A stretch of 64,000 nt of DNA from Aurantimicrobium sp. MWH-Uga1 (GCF_003325955.1 NZ_CP030929.1:1302001-1366000); one strand, 5' to 3'; positions 1 through 9,899 are shown, counted from the stretch's first letter. Translations and numbers: made by a program. The notes: a model not told the origin generated them from the sequence alone.

Positions 1-1650
1 CACGCCAAACTTGCCGATGAGGCATATGCCCTCAATGGAACCAACAGTGCTGAAACTTACCTCGTCATCGACAAGCTTCTTGCCGTTGCGCGCAAGTCTG
101 GTGCGAATGCTGTTCACCCCGGATATGGATTCCTTGCTGAGAACGCAGACTTTGCCCGCAGAGTCATTGACGCAGGGTTGATCTGGATTGGTCCCAGCCC
201 CGAAGCAATTGAACAGCTCGGCGATAAGGTCTCTGCTCGTCATGTGGCAGAAAAGGTGGGCGCTCCGCTAGCACCCGGAACTATCAACCCCGTTTCGGGA
301 GCTGACGAAGTTCTTGAATTCGTGGACATTCACGGACTCCCCGTTGCTATCAAAGCTGCCTTCGGTGGTGGTGGTCGCGGGCTCAAGGTTGCACGCAATC
401 GTGAAGAGGTTGCTGAGCTCTTTGATTCCGCCACTCGTGAAGCAATCGCTGCCTTTGGCCGCGGTGAATGTTTCGTGGAGAAATATCTCGACGAGCCTCG
501 ACACGTGGAAACCCAGTGTTTGGCAGATGCTCACGGAAACGTCGTCGTTGTCTCCACACGGGACTGCTCACTGCAGCGCCGTCACCAAAAGCTGGTCGAG
601 GAAGCACCAGCCCCATTCTTGACCCAAGAACAAACAGATGAGCTCTACCGCGCGTCTAAAGCCATCTTGAAAGAGGTTGGTTACCTCGGTGCCGGAACCT
701 GTGAGTTCCTCATCGGTAAAGATGGCACAGTTTCCTTCCTCGAGGTCAACACCCGCCTTCAGGTTGAACACCCTGTCTCCGAAGAGGTGACCGGAATTGA
801 CCTTGTTCGTGAGCAGTTCCGCATCGCCGAAGGCGGCGTGCTGGATTATCCAGACCCAGTTGTTACCGGCCACTCCTTCGAATTCCGCATCAACGGTGAA
901 GATGGTGGGCGCAACTTCCTGCCCGCACCAGGTCCTGTGCACGTCTTTCGTGCCCCGGGCGGCCCCGGTGTTCGCGTTGACTCCGGTGTTACTGCAGGGG
1001 ACGTGATCTCTGGCTCATTCGACTCGCTCCTAGCCAAGCTCATTGTCACCGGTGCCACCCGTGAGGAAGCACTCGAGCGTTCGCGCCGCGCCCTCGATGA
1101 GTTCGAAGTTGCCGGTCTTCCCACGGTGCTTCCCTTCCACCGCAAGATTGTGCGTGATCCCGCATTTGCTCCAGAAGGTGACAAGCCATTCCAGGTGTAC
1201 ACCCGCTGGATTGAAACTGAATTCGTCAACGACATCGAACCGTGGAGTGGCGAGGCTGAAGAAACTCCTTCTCAGGCCAAGCGCCAACACGTCACCATCG
1301 AGGTTGACGACCGCCGTATTGAGGTTTCTCTTCCAGCCAAGCTGTTGCGCGCCAACGCAGCAGATTTGGCCACCCAAGGCCCTGCCCCCGTTCGTAAGGT
1401 AGCCTCTCACGCAGTCGGAGGCGCAAGCGGCTCAACCGTGAAAGCACCCATGCAGGCAACGGTTGTGAAGATTGCTGTCGAAGAGGGACAGAAGGTTGTC
1501 AAGGGTGACCTGATTCTGGTTCTCGAAGCCATGAAGATGGAACAGCCCGTTGAAGCCCACAAAGACGGCATTATTTCTGGCGTCAACGCTGAGGTGGGCC
1601 AGACCGTCTCCAGCGGTCACGTTCTGCTCAATATCGACGACATCGAGTAA
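1..1650 (+). CDS. accA3: Acetyl-/propionyl-CoA carboxylase alpha chain (biotin carboxylase plus biotin carrier), 5' truncated
   Basis: The frame is open from base 1, so the N-terminus lies outside the window and the TTG at 178 is not the true start. The protein carboxylates the biotin of its own carrier domain using ATP and bicarbonate, for malonyl-CoA or methylmalonyl-CoA synthesis by a separate beta chain. Visible parts are the end of the N-terminal biotin carboxylase fold ([10 protein letters not shown]), the ATP-grasp region with a Gly-rich loop (FGGGGRGLK), [12 protein letters not shown], and a C-terminal biotinyl domain with EAMKMEQPV. The biotinylated Lys codon is at 1534-1536. Architecture matches actinobacterial AccA1/AccA3/BccA proteins of about 590 residues. 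The accA3 assignment rests on the neighbouring lpdA, punA, add and sdh genes; another paralogue is possible. Confidence 0.93.
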   Translation, partial: HAKLADEAYALNGTNSAETYLVIDKLLAVARKSGANAVHPGYGFLAENADFARRVIDAGLIWIGPSPEAIEQLGDKVSARHVAEKVGAPLAPGTINPVSGADEVLEFVDIHGLPVAIKAAFGGGGRGLKVARNREEVAELFDSATREAIAAFGRGECFVEKYLDEPRHVETQCLADAHGNVVVVSTRDCSLQRRHQKLVEEAPAPFLTQEQTDELYRASKAILKEVGYLGAGTCEFLIGKDGTVSFLEVNTRLQVEHPVSEEVTGIDLVREQFRIAEGGVLDYPDPVVTGHSFEFRINGEDGGRNFLPAPGPVHVFRAPGGPGVRVDSGVTAGDVISGSFDSLLAKLIVTGATREEALERSRRALDEFEVAGLPTVLPFHRKIVRDPAFAPEGDKPFQVYTRWIETEFVNDIEPWSGEAEETPSQAKRQHVTIEVDDRRIEVSLPAKLLRANAADLATQGPAPVRKVASHAVGGASGSTVKAPMQATVVKIAVEEGQKVVKGDLILVLEAMKMEQPVEAHKDGIISGVNAEVGQTVSSGHVLLNIDDIE

Positions 1651-1653
1651 CTC

Positions 1654-1705
1654 ACCTTAACCGTGTGTGGGCCCGCCAGATGGTGGGCCCACACACGGTT
1701 AAGGT
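1654..1705. terminator. Long bidirectional hairpin between convergent genes
   Basis: Arms 1654-1678 and 1681-1705 are complementary over 25 positions with only one G-T pair, the centre being about GA. The stop codon of the carboxylase is 3 nt before it and the stop of the convergent flavoprotein gene is 12 nt after it. The + strand copy runs into TTCTCTTTGTT. It fits a shared terminator for both genes. The arm is unusually long and nearly perfect for an intrinsic terminator. Confidence 0.8.
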
Positions 1706-1716
1706 TCTCTTTGTTG

Positions 1717-3153
1717 CTACTTGCGTTCTACTTGGTGAAGAGCACGAGCCGCATCAACGATGCTTCCCGAGATCGAGGGATAAATAGCAAAGGACTTCGC
1801 CACGTCATCGACCGTGAGGCGATGCTCTACTGCCAGGGCGATGGGGAAGATGAGCTCTGATGCGCGCGGTGCAACAACCACTCCACCGATCACGGTGCGG
1901 GAAGTTGTGGTGGTGATGAGTTTGACGAAACCATCACGAATACCTTGCATCTTGGCGCGGGGGTTAGCCGTCAACGGGAGCTTATAGACCGTGCCTCGAA
2001 TGATGCCCTGTTCAATCTCTGCTTGGCTCCACCCCACTGAGGCAACCTCAGGCTGGGTGAAGATGTTCGCGGCAACGTTGCGCTCGTCAAAAGGCGTGAC
2101 CGCATCGCCAAGAGCGTGGAAGGCAGCGGTGCGTCCTTGCATCATGGCCACAGACGCAAGTGGCAGAGCTGCAGAGCAGTCACCCACACCGTAAATGTTG
2201 GGCACGCTCGAGCGCGCAACACGGTTGACCACGATGCGCCCTGCGTCATCGAGTTCAACCCCGGCGTCTTCAAGGCCTAAGTTCGCGGTGTTCGGAATAG
2301 AACCTACGGCAATCAAACAGTGACTGCCTTCAACGGTTCTGCCATCAGCCAAGGTCACAAAAACGCCGGACTTTGTGCGCTCCACGCTCTGCATGCGTGC
2401 CTTGGACATCAAGGTCATACCGCGGCGGACAAACACATCTTCCAAGACCGCAGCAGCATCAGCGTCTTCACCAGGAAGCACTGTGTCACGACTGGAAACC
2501 AACGTGACTTTAGAACCCAATGAACTGTAGGCAGAAGCAAACTCAGCACCGGTCACACCAGATCCCACCACGATCATGTGTTCGGGCAGCTCAGTGAGGT
2601 TATAGAGCTGTGTCCAGGTGAGAATGCGCTCCCCGTCTGGTTTTGCAGTGTCGAGCACGCGAGGACTTGCCCCCACCGACACAATGATGGTGTCTGCTTC
2701 AACGCGATCAAAATCAGTTCCGCCAGGTCCGGTTGAGGCAATAACAGCATGCGTGCCGTCAAGACGGCCATGACCTGGAATGACATTCACGCCGGCTTCT
2801 TTGAGAGCAAGCTTCATGTCTTCCGAAGTGTCGTGTGCCAAGCCGAGCAAACGCTTATTGACGGTCGCGAGGTTGATGGCAATTTCAGGCTTTTGAGCTT
2901 TCTTATCTTCTCCTGTGACGAAGTATGTGACACCCAGTTCAGAAGAACGCTCCAGCGTTGAGGTGAACTCAGCAGTAGCAATGAGGGTCTTCGAGGGAAC
3001 AACATCGGTGAGCACGGCGGCACCACCAATACCCGATCGTTCGATCAAGGTGACTTCAGCGCCCAGCTGTGCAGCAGCAAGTGCTGCCTCATACCCTCCA
3101 GGGCCACCACCCAAAATCGCAATACGCTGCTTACGTTCAAACTCAAAAGACAT
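1717..3153 (-). CDS. lpdA: FAD-dependent NAD(P)H:quinone reductase, LpdA-like (dihydrolipoamide dehydrogenase family)
   Basis: A 478-residue flavoprotein disulfide reductase fold. It has an N-terminal FAD dinucleotide motif (GGGPGGYEAA), a central NAD(P) motif (GSGVTGAEFAS), a second FAD motif near the C-terminal third (IYGVGDCS) and a C-terminal dimerisation domain. Where true lipoamide dehydrogenases have the CxxxxC redox pair, this protein reads GIGGAAVLTDVVPSK with no cysteine. That matches the M. tuberculosis LpdA (Rv3303c) type, described as a quinone reductase. The start is the ATG at 3153 (MSFEFERK); an upstream extension to 3243 would run into the divergent gene. It is divergent from punA with a 39-nt gap. 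Confidence 0.85.
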   Translation of the reverse strand: MSFEFERKQRIAILGGGPGGYEAALAAAQLGAEVTLIERSGIGGAAVLTDVVPSKTLIATAEFTSTLERSSELGVTYFVTGEDKKAQKPEIAINLATVNKRLLGLAHDTSEDMKLALKEAGVNVIPGHGRLDGTHAVIASTGPGGTDFDRVEADTIIVSVGASPRVLDTAKPDGERILTWTQLYNLTELPEHMIVVGSGVTGAEFASAYSSLGSKVTLVSSRDTVLPGEDADAAAVLEDVFVRRGMTLMSKARMQSVERTKSGVFVTLADGRTVEGSHCLIAVGSIPNTANLGLEDAGVELDDAGRIVVNRVARSSVPNIYGVGDCSAALPLASVAMMQGRTAAFHALGDAVTPFDERNVAANIFTQPEVASVGWSQAEIEQGIIRGTVYKLPLTANPRAKMQGIRDGFVKLITTTTSRTVIGGVVVAPRASELIFPIALAVEHRLTVDDVAKSFAIYPSISGSIVDAARALHQVERK

Positions 3154-3192
3154 ACGCTCATTCTGCCAGTAGAGGGGCAATAGGCTTTGGTT

Positions 3193-4047
3193 ATGCTCAG
3201 CTCTGGTGAGTGGGGTTTCAACCCACTGGAAGATCCCACGCAAAATCCGTCAGATATTGCGAAACAGGCTGCGTTCGAAATTGCGGTCGCAACCGGTATT
3301 GGCCACCACGATATTGCGTTGACACTGGGTTCAGGCTGGGGCAACGTCGCAGATCGCATCGGCAAAACAACAGAAGAAATCCCTGCCGAAGAAATCACCG
3401 GATTTAGTGCCTCAGGCATTCCTGGACACTTAGGGACTATTCGCAGTGTGCTGCTGCCAAACAATAAGCGTGCTCTCGTTATTGGAGCACGGACCCATCT
3501 TTATGAAGGCAATGGCCGTCACGGGTTTGTTCGCCGTGTGGTGCACAGCGTTCGCACTGCAGCAGCAACAGGCGCCACCACCATGATTCTCACCAGCGGT
3601 GTTGGAGGAATACGTCCAGCTTGGAAACCTGGCACGCCAGTGCTCATCAAAGACCATCTCAACCTCACAGGAACCACACCTGTAGAGGGAGCCGAGTATC
3701 TCGACCTCACTGAGGTCTACAGCTCGCGCCTGCGCGGTATTGCCCTCAGCATCGACCCATCATTGGGTCAGGGTGTGCTGGCGCAGGTTTCAGGCCCTCA
3801 ATATGAGACTCCCGCCGAGGTGCAGATGCTGCGTGGTTTAGGAGCAGACCTTGTCGGAATGTCTATTGCCTTGGAGGCAATCGCAGCACGACAAACAGGT
3901 ATGGATGTCCTGGGGCTTTCTCTCGTGACAAACCTTGCTGCCGGCATTTCCGACCACCCCTTATCTCACAAAGAAGTGCTCGAGACGGGTGTCGCAGCAG
4001 AACCACTCATTGGCAATCTGCTTGCGCAGATTATGCAGAAGATCTAG
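3193..4047 (+). CDS. punA: Purine-nucleoside phosphorylase
   Basis: A 284-residue enzyme that splits purine nucleosides with phosphate, giving a free base and (deoxy)ribose-1-phosphate in cytosolic purine salvage. Family motifs of the trimeric type are present: the LGSGWG phosphate loop, GIPGHLG, RTHLYEG, TSGVGGI, GPQYETPAE with the base-binding Glu, and VTNLAAG with the conserved Asn. The ATG at 3193 is preferred; a TTG two codons earlier is possible. It meets add tail to tail, with both stops inside a shared CTAG at 4044-4047. Its deoxyribose product route links it to deoC at the far end of the window. Confidence 0.93.
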   Translation: MLSSGEWGFNPLEDPTQNPSDIAKQAAFEIAVATGIGHHDIALTLGSGWGNVADRIGKTTEEIPAEEITGFSASGIPGHLGTIRSVLLPNNKRALVIGARTHLYEGNGRHGFVRRVVHSVRTAAATGATTMILTSGVGGIRPAWKPGTPVLIKDHLNLTGTTPVEGAEYLDLTEVYSSRLRGIALSIDPSLGQGVLAQVSGPQYETPAEVQMLRGLGADLVGMSIALEAIAARQTGMDVLGLSLVTNLAAGISDHPLSHKEVLETGVAAEPLIGNLLAQIMQKI

Positions 4048-5165
4048 CGAGCGTTTTGCACTGCTTCGATAAATCCCTCAGTGATGGCATCGGCGAGCGC
4101 TTCACGGTCCTCCAGCGGCAAGAAGGCAGAAGCAGCAGCATTCTGCTGGAATGCTTCCAGGTCACTGAGGCCATAGGAGAACGCATCGGCAACCAGCCAG
4201 AGTTCTTTGGACAGGGTTGTTCCACTTTGGAGACGGTTGTCGGTGTTGACGGTAACCGTCATCCCCAGTTGATAGAGCAAATCAAAGGGGTGATCGAGAA
4301 TGTCTGTCCCCCAGGCTGCGATAGCACCTGTTTGTAGGTTTGAACTGGGGCTGAGCTCAAGTGTGATGCCGCGATCTTTGACCCATTGAGACAAGGTGCC
4401 TAAGGTAACGAACGTGGCTTCCGCATCTGATCCGTCAATGGTGATGTCTTCTGCCAGGCGCACGCCGTGCCCCAGACGCAAAGCACGACCGTCATAGAGC
4501 GCGCTTTCAATACTGGGCAAACCATCAGCTTCGCCAGCGTGGATGGTGACCGGGAAGTGTTCCTGAGCTAGATAGTCAAAGGCAGCCTTATGTAGTGAAG
4601 CTGGAAAACCGTGCTCAGCACCTGCGATATCGAATCCAACAACTCCATTGTTGCGGTGCCTGAGAGCCAATTGAGCGATTTCTTCCGACCGATCTGCATG
4701 GCGCATCGCGGTAACCAGCTGACCAATACGAATGGTCTGGCCTTGAGCTGCAGCATCTTCTATGCCTTGTTCAATACCTTCTTGAACATATTCCACGACC
4801 TGATCGAGTGTGAGACCGCGAGTGAGGTGTTGTTCCGGAGCCCACCGAAGTTCTCCATAAATCACACCATCTCGTGCCAGGTCAATGACTGACTCTCGTG
4901 CTACTCGTGTGAGGCCTTCGCGAGTCTGCATCACAGCACAGGTCAGATCGAAGGTCTTGAGATACTCAACGAGGGATCCTGAGTTAGATTGCTCAGCAAA
5001 CCACAGACCAAGTCCGTCAGAATCCAAGACGGGAAGTTCAATGCCCTCGGCTTCAGCGAGCTCAATAATGGTTTCGGGTCTCAGCGACCCATCCAGGTGA
5101 TCGTGAAGCGAAACTTTGGGCAGTGTGGTGACGTCGACGCCGTCCACAAGATATGAGGTGGTCAT
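4044..5165 (-). CDS. add: Adenosine deaminase
   Basis: A 373-residue zinc amidohydrolase that converts adenosine or deoxyadenosine to inosine or deoxyinosine, the substrates of the adjacent purine-nucleoside phosphorylase. Visible metal and catalytic motifs are LHDHLDGS near residue 20 (two Zn-binding His), TIHAGEADG (Zn His and catalytic Glu), LGHGVRL (catalytic His), ELSPSSNLQTGA, and VNTDNRLQSGT with the Zn Asp. Actinobacterial enzymes usually have NTDN where many others have NTDD. It follows manC with an 18-nt gap on the same strand, so the two may be co-transcribed. Confidence 0.93.
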   Translation of the reverse strand: MTTSYLVDGVDVTTLPKVSLHDHLDGSLRPETIIELAEAEGIELPVLDSDGLGLWFAEQSNSGSLVEYLKTFDLTCAVMQTREGLTRVARESVIDLARDGVIYGELRWAPEQHLTRGLTLDQVVEYVQEGIEQGIEDAAAQGQTIRIGQLVTAMRHADRSEEIAQLALRHRNNGVVGFDIAGAEHGFPASLHKAAFDYLAQEHFPVTIHAGEADGLPSIESALYDGRALRLGHGVRLAEDITIDGSDAEATFVTLGTLSQWVKDRGITLELSPSSNLQTGAIAAWGTDILDHPFDLLYQLGMTVTVNTDNRLQSGTTLSKELWLVADAFSYGLSDLEAFQQNAAASAFLPLEDREALADAITEGFIEAVQNAR

Positions 5166-5183
5166 GAGTACTTTCTTTGTCGC

Positions 5184-6308
5184 TTAGAGGACGTCATCGC
5201 GACCAGAGATGCGCAGAGCATCTACGACCGACTTTACTTTTTGAGCTTGTGCTGTGGTGGTCACCAATAGGGCGTCGGGGGTGTCCACAACGACGATGTC
5301 TTTGACTCCCACCAGTGCGATGGTGCGGCCCGTGTCAGTGATTAGGATTCCCGAGGAAGCATCCGAGAGCACGCGTGCTCCTTCGCCCAAGATGGCCAGG
5401 TCTTTTTTATATCCACTGGAGTGCAACTTCGCGATAGAGGCAAAGTCTCCTACGTCATCCCAGTCAAATTCGCCGGGGATAACAACGAGTTTGCCTGCAG
5501 CAGCAGCCGGTTCCGCCACGGCGTAGTCGATGGCAATCTTTTTGAGTGTGGGCCAAATCTTGTCTACTGCGGGTCCACGCTTGGCGTGGTCGTCCCACAC
5601 ATCGGCGAGCGCGAGAAGTCCAGCGTGAAGCTCAGGCTGAGTCTTGGCGAGTTCTTCCAAAAGCACAGATGCCTTGGTGATAAACATGCCCGCGTTCCAC
5701 AGATAGTCACCGCTGTTGACGTATTCCTCAGCGGTGTGGGCGTTGGGCTTTTCCACGAAGGAATCTACTTTCAACGCTGAGGGAGCACCCTCGAGCTCGG
5801 TTTCTTCCGTTGCGTGGATATAGCCAAAACCGATGGCGGGTTCTGTGGGAACGATGCCGATGGTGGCGATGAAGCCAGCGCGGGCTGCTTCCACAGCTTC
5901 GGCGACAGCCATATTGAAAAACCGTGTTCCCTTAATGACGTGATCGGCAGCGAAAGATCCGATGATGACGCCCGGTTCACGCTTTTCCAAAATCGCCGCT
6001 GCTAAACCGATGGCGGCAGAAGAGTCACGGGGCTCGCTTTCTAAAACAACGTTGAGATCAGCCAGTTCTGGGAGCTGTTCTTCCACTGCTGCACGGTGGG
6101 CACGTCCTGTGACAACCATGACACGTTGTTCCCCGGCAAGTGGAGTCAAACGATCCCATGTGTCTTTCAGGAGGGAGCTTCCAGACCCAGTGAGGTCATG
6201 CAGGAACTTGGGGGCATCTGCCCTGGAGAGTGGCCATAGCCGGGAGCCTATTCCACCGGCCGGAATAACTACATAGAAGTCGCTCAGTGGGGTCGATAGT
6301 CGTGCCAT
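5184..6308 (-). CDS. manC: Mannose-1-phosphate guanylyltransferase (GDP-mannose pyrophosphorylase)
   Basis: A 374-residue nucleotidyltransferase that makes GDP-mannose from GTP and mannose-1-phosphate for cell-envelope glycans and glycolipids. The N-terminal signature is VIPAGGIGSRLWPLSR followed by KFL, the typical activated-sugar pyrophosphorylase loop with its Lys. Further family patches are SFAADHVI, SFVEKPN and YLWNAGMFI. There is no fused C-terminal isomerase domain, so it is the single-domain form. The start at 6308 lies 63 nt from the divergent sdhC start, so the short gap must hold both promoters. Confidence 0.9.
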   Translation of the reverse strand: MARLSTPLSDFYVVIPAGGIGSRLWPLSRADAPKFLHDLTGSGSSLLKDTWDRLTPLAGEQRVMVVTGRAHRAAVEEQLPELADLNVVLESEPRDSSAAIGLAAAILEKREPGVIIGSFAADHVIKGTRFFNMAVAEAVEAARAGFIATIGIVPTEPAIGFGYIHATEETELEGAPSALKVDSFVEKPNAHTAEEYVNSGDYLWNAGMFITKASVLLEELAKTQPELHAGLLALADVWDDHAKRGPAVDKIWPTLKKIAIDYAVAEPAAAAGKLVVIPGEFDWDDVGDFASIAKLHSSGYKKDLAILGEGARVLSDASSGILITDTGRTIALVGVKDIVVVDTPDALLVTTTAQAQKVKSVVDALRISGRDDVL

Positions 6309-6371
6309 AAGACCAGACTATCGGGCGTAAAGTTATGAGCAGTTATTGCCCACAACCAAGGAGGGTTGTTC

Positions 6372-6785
6372 GTGTCTACGATCTCGGCACCACGCTCTGA
6401 AAAAACGCCCCGCCCAGGTGGCACGCTATACCGCGGCTACACCGGCATGTGGTCTTGGGTTTTGCACCGGATTACCGGTGTTGCCATCTTCTTCTTCCTG
6501 CTTGTCCACATCTTGGACACCGCGCTTGTCCGCGTGAGCCCTGAGGCCTACAACGCGGTCATGAGCACCTACAAGAACCCCCTCATGGGTCTGGGCGAAG
6601 CAGTTCTTGTAGGAGCTATTGTCTTCCATGCTCTGAACGGTTTGCGCATCATCCTGGTCGACTTCTGGAGCAAGGGCGTGAAATACCAGCGCTACATGTT
6701 CTGGGGAGTCATTGGTGTGTGGGTGGTTCTTATGGCCGGATTCTTGCCACGCCACCTCATGAACGTCTTTAGCGAAGGGCACTAA
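6372..6785 (+). CDS. sdhC: Succinate dehydrogenase cytochrome b556 subunit
   Basis: A 137-residue membrane anchor of respiratory complex II. There are three hydrophobic segments, around residues 27-47, 65-88 and 105-125. The family signature WVLHRITG precedes the first helix, and FHALNGLR carries the likely haem-ligand His. The GTG at 6372 is chosen because a strong AAGGAGGG (6358-6365) sits 6 nt upstream; the TTG at 6366 would overlap that site. It is the first gene of sdhCDAB, with sdhD starting 2 nt after its stop. Confidence 0.93.
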   Translation: MSTISAPRSEKTPRPGGTLYRGYTGMWSWVLHRITGVAIFFFLLVHILDTALVRVSPEAYNAVMSTYKNPLMGLGEAVLVGAIVFHALNGLRIILVDFWSKGVKYQRYMFWGVIGVWVVLMAGFLPRHLMNVFSEGH

Positions 6786-6787
6786 TC

Positions 6788-7240
6788 ATGACGACTATTG
6801 CTGAACCTCGTTCTCCTTACGCACGCTCCCCACGCACAGGCACCAACTGGGAAAAGTGGGGCTGGGTCTACATGCGCGCCTCGGGCGTGATTCTTGTTGT
6901 CCTCATCTTTGGTCACCTGTTCGTCAACCTGATGGTTGGTGAGGGCGTTAAGGCTATTGACTTTGCTTTCGTCGCTGGAAAGTGGGCAACCCCCTTCTGG
7001 CAGTGGTGGGACCTAGCCATGTTGTGGCTGGCACTCATCCACGGTGCAAACGGTATGCGCACCATTGTCAATGACTATTCAAGCTCGGTGCGCCTGGGCA
7101 AGATTCTTCGCGGAGCAATCTATGCCTCTGCCGTCATTCTCATCATCTTGGGCACGCTGGTGATTTTCACCTTCGATCCTTGCCCCTCGGTCAGTCCAGA
7201 TCAGCTCGACTTGCTGCCCTCGTTCTGCCCACCCCAGTAA
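6788..7240 (+). CDS. sdhD: Succinate dehydrogenase membrane anchor subunit
   Basis: A 150-residue hydrophobic subunit of complex II. The N-terminal 20 residues are polar. Three membrane helices follow, around 32-50, 72-92 and 112-132. The motif LIHGANGMRTIVNDYS contains the conserved His and Arg near the haem and quinone site, matching actinobacterial SdhD. It sits between sdhC and sdhA in one operon. The short tail after the last helix holds two Cys residues. Confidence 0.9.
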   Translation: MTTIAEPRSPYARSPRTGTNWEKWGWVYMRASGVILVVLIFGHLFVNLMVGEGVKAIDFAFVAGKWATPFWQWWDLAMLWLALIHGANGMRTIVNDYSSSVRLGKILRGAIYASAVILIILGTLVIFTFDPCPSVSPDQLDLLPSFCPPQ

Positions 7241-7275
7241 TTCTTTAGATCACCCCTACTTACGGAGTTTCACTC

Positions 7276-9090
7276 GTGGCAACTAAGAGCAACGACACAT
7301 ACGAAGAAACAAAACTCATCGATGGCGTCTACTACCACCAGCACGATGTCGTCATCGTGGGTGCCGGTGGTGCCGGCATGCGTGCAGCAATTGAGGCAGG
7401 CCCCAACGCTCGCACCGCTGTGATCAGCAAGCTCTACCCCACCCGTTCACACACTGGTGCCGCTCAGGGCGGTATGGCTGCTGCTCTGGCCAATGTGGAA
7501 GAGGACAGCTGGGAATGGCACACCTTCGACACCGTCAAGGGCGGGGACTACCTCGTTGACCAGGACGCAGCTGAGATTCTTGCCAAAGAAGCCATTGACG
7601 CGGTTATCGACCTGGAAAACATGGGTCTTCCCTTCAACCGCACGCCCGATGGCAAGATTGACCAGCGCCGTTTTGGTGGGCACACACGTGACCACGGTAA
7701 GGCACCGGTGCGTCGCTCCTGCTACGCAGCAGACCGCACCGGTCACATGATTTTGCAGACCCTGTTCCAAAACTGTGTGAAGCTCGGTATCGAATTCTTC
7801 AACGAGTTCTATGTTCTTGATCTGGTGATGACCAAGGTCAAGGGCAAGCAGGTTCCTGCTGGAGTTGTTGCTTATGAACTGGCGACCGGTGACCTCCACG
7901 TCTTCCAGGGCAAGTCCATTGTCTTTGCTACCGGTGGTTTTGGAAAGATCTACAAGACCACCTCGAATGCCCACACCCTCACCGGTGATGGCGTTGGCAT
8001 TATCTGGCGCAAGGGTATTCCTCTGGAAGACATGGAGTTCTTCCAGTTCCACCCCACCGGTCTTGCCGGTTTGGGCATCCTCTTGACCGAGGGTGCTCGT
8101 GGTGAAGGTGCCATCTTGCGTAACGCATCAGGTGAGCGTTTCATGGAACGCTACGCTCCCACCATCAAGGACTTAGCGCCTCGTGACATCGTCTCGCGGT
8201 GCATGGTTCAGGAAGTAGCTGAAGGCCGCGGTGCTGGCCCCAATAAGGATTACGTTCTCCTCGACTGCACCCACTTGGGCGCTGAGGTATTGGAAACCAA
8301 GCTTCCCGACATCACCGAGTTTGCTCGCACTTACTTGGGTGTTGACCCCGTTGTTGAGCCCGTTCCCGTGATGCCAACAGCTCACTACGCCATGGGTGGT
8401 ATCCCCACCAACATCAAGGCAGAAGTGCTCTCTGACAACGACACTGTCATTCCTGGCCTTTACGCCGCCGGTGAATGTGCTTGTGTATCTGTTCACGGAT
8501 CAAACCGTCTGGGAACAAACTCCCTACTCGACATCAACGTCTTCGGTAAGCGTGCTGGAAAGTACGCTGTCGAATATGCCAAGAAGGCAGACTTTGTTCC
8601 GCTGCCTAAGGACCCTGCCGGTCCTGTGCGCGAGATGATCGAAAGCATCCGCAATGCCAACGGCACCCAGCGTGTTCCTGCCCTACGTAAAGAGCTGCAG
8701 GAAGAGATGGACAAGAACGCTCAGGTATTCCGTACCGAAGAGTCTCTCAAGTCGGTCACCAAGACCATTGAGAAGCTGCGTGAGGAATACAAGAACATCT
8801 CCATCCACGACAAGGGCAAGCGCTACAACACCGACCTGCTCGAAGCAGTTGAGTTGGGCTTCCTACTCGACCTCGCCGAAGTGGTTGTCTACTCCGCTCG
8901 TAACCGTAAGGAAAGTCGCGGTGGTCACATGCGCGATGACTTCCCCAACCGCGACGACAAGAAGTTTATGAAGCACACCATGGCGTACCTCACCGGTGAC
9001 GCCACCAGTGACGACGCTGGTGATCACATCAAGCTTGATTGGAAGCCTGTTGTCATTACCAACTACCAGCCGATGGAAAGGAAGTACTAA
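7276..9090 (+). CDS. sdhA: Succinate dehydrogenase flavoprotein subunit
   Basis: A 604-residue catalytic subunit that oxidises succinate to fumarate on the cytosolic face of the membrane. The FAD fold begins with [10 protein letters not shown] near residue 26. His59 in [10 protein letters not shown] is the expected covalent FAD attachment site. Other signatures are [21 protein letters not shown] and [13 protein letters not shown]. The C-terminal helical domain has the usual [12 protein letters not shown]. The GTG start at 7276 follows an ACGGAG site about 8 nt upstream. It is followed by sdhB after 2 nt. Confidence 0.97.
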   Translation: MATKSNDTYEETKLIDGVYYHQHDVVIVGAGGAGMRAAIEAGPNARTAVISKLYPTRSHTGAAQGGMAAALANVEEDSWEWHTFDTVKGGDYLVDQDAAEILAKEAIDAVIDLENMGLPFNRTPDGKIDQRRFGGHTRDHGKAPVRRSCYAADRTGHMILQTLFQNCVKLGIEFFNEFYVLDLVMTKVKGKQVPAGVVAYELATGDLHVFQGKSIVFATGGFGKIYKTTSNAHTLTGDGVGIIWRKGIPLEDMEFFQFHPTGLAGLGILLTEGARGEGAILRNASGERFMERYAPTIKDLAPRDIVSRCMVQEVAEGRGAGPNKDYVLLDCTHLGAEVLETKLPDITEFARTYLGVDPVVEPVPVMPTAHYAMGGIPTNIKAEVLSDNDTVIPGLYAAGECACVSVHGSNRLGTNSLLDINVFGKRAGKYAVEYAKKADFVPLPKDPAGPVREMIESIRNANGTQRVPALRKELQEEMDKNAQVFRTEESLKSVTKTIEKLREEYKNISIHDKGKRYNTDLLEAVELGFLLDLAEVVVYSARNRKESRGGHMRDDFPNRDDKKFMKHTMAYLTGDATSDDAGDHIKLDWKPVVITNYQPMERKY

Positions 9091-9092
9091 GA

Positions 9093-9848
9093 ATGGCTAC
9101 CGCAGTCGCAACACAGGCAGCAGTACCCGAGGTACAGGCCTTCAACATCACCTTGATCATTCGTCGATTCCTTCCCGAAGTTGATGACGAAGCACGCTGG
9201 GAATCCTTTGACGTTGAGGTCTACTCAACCGACCGTATTCTTGATGCTCTTCACAAGATCAAGTGGGATCAGGATGGCTCGCTCTCCTTCCGTCGTTCCT
9301 GTGCTCACGGTATTTGTGGCTCTGACGCGATGCGTATCAACGGTCGTAACCGTCTGGCCTGTAAGACCTTGATCAAAGATCTCGACATCTCTCAGCCCAT
9401 CTATGTTGAGGCCATCAAGGGTCTTCCCCTGGAGAAGGACCTCATCGTAGACATGGAGCCTTTCTTCGCTGCCTACCGCGAGGTCAAGCCCTTCCTCATC
9501 TCTAACACCACCCCTGAGGCCGGGAAGGAACGTCGCCAGAGCATTGAGGACCGCGAGCGCTTCGATGACACCACAAAGTGCATCTTGTGCGCTGCGTGCA
9601 CCACCAGTTGCCCCGTGTTCTGGACTGACGGTCAGTACTTCGGTCCTGCCGCCATCGTGAATGCACACCGCTTCATCTTTGACTCACGTGACGATGCGGC
9701 CGAGGTTCGCCTCGACATCCTCAATGACAAAGAGGGTGTGTGGCGCTGCCGTACCACCTTCAACTGCACCGACGCATGCCCTCGTGGCATCCAGGTCACT
9801 CAAGCTATTGCTGATGTGAAGCAGGCAGTATTGCGCGGACGACCTTAA
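9093..9848 (+). CDS. sdhB: Succinate dehydrogenase iron-sulfur subunit
   Basis: A 251-residue electron-transfer subunit. The Cys pattern for [2Fe-2S] is in RRSCAHGICGSDAM and the Cys of NRLAC. The [4Fe-4S] cluster is in CILCAACTTSCP, and the [3Fe-4S] cluster uses the later CRTTFNC and ACPRGI cysteines. The ATG at 9093 is used; the frame extends upstream into sdhA but a GGAAAGGAAG site (9075-9084) precedes 9093. It is the last gene of sdhCDAB and is followed by a clear terminator. Confidence 0.95.
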   Translation: MATAVATQAAVPEVQAFNITLIIRRFLPEVDDEARWESFDVEVYSTDRILDALHKIKWDQDGSLSFRRSCAHGICGSDAMRINGRNRLACKTLIKDLDISQPIYVEAIKGLPLEKDLIVDMEPFFAAYREVKPFLISNTTPEAGKERRQSIEDRERFDDTTKCILCAACTTSCPVFWTDGQYFGPAAIVNAHRFIFDSRDDAAEVRLDILNDKEGVWRCRTTFNCTDACPRGIQVTQAIADVKQAVLRGRP

Positions 9849-9866
9849 CGTCAATTTGTGAAACAA

Positions 9867-9899
9867 AAAAGACCCGGCCTGAATCAGACCGGGTCTTTT
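9867..9899. terminator. Hairpin terminator shared by sdhB and ptsI
   Basis: Left arm AAAAGACCCGG and right arm CCGGGTCTTTT enclose a CTGAATCAG-type centre that can pair partly. A-run and T-run flanks give a U-tract in either direction, so it can end both the sdh operon and the convergent ptsI. Confidence 0.88.

Noticed and set aside
7447..8052. Long minus-strand frame (201 codons) inside sdhA
   Set aside because: Shadow of a highly conserved gene, no domain features.
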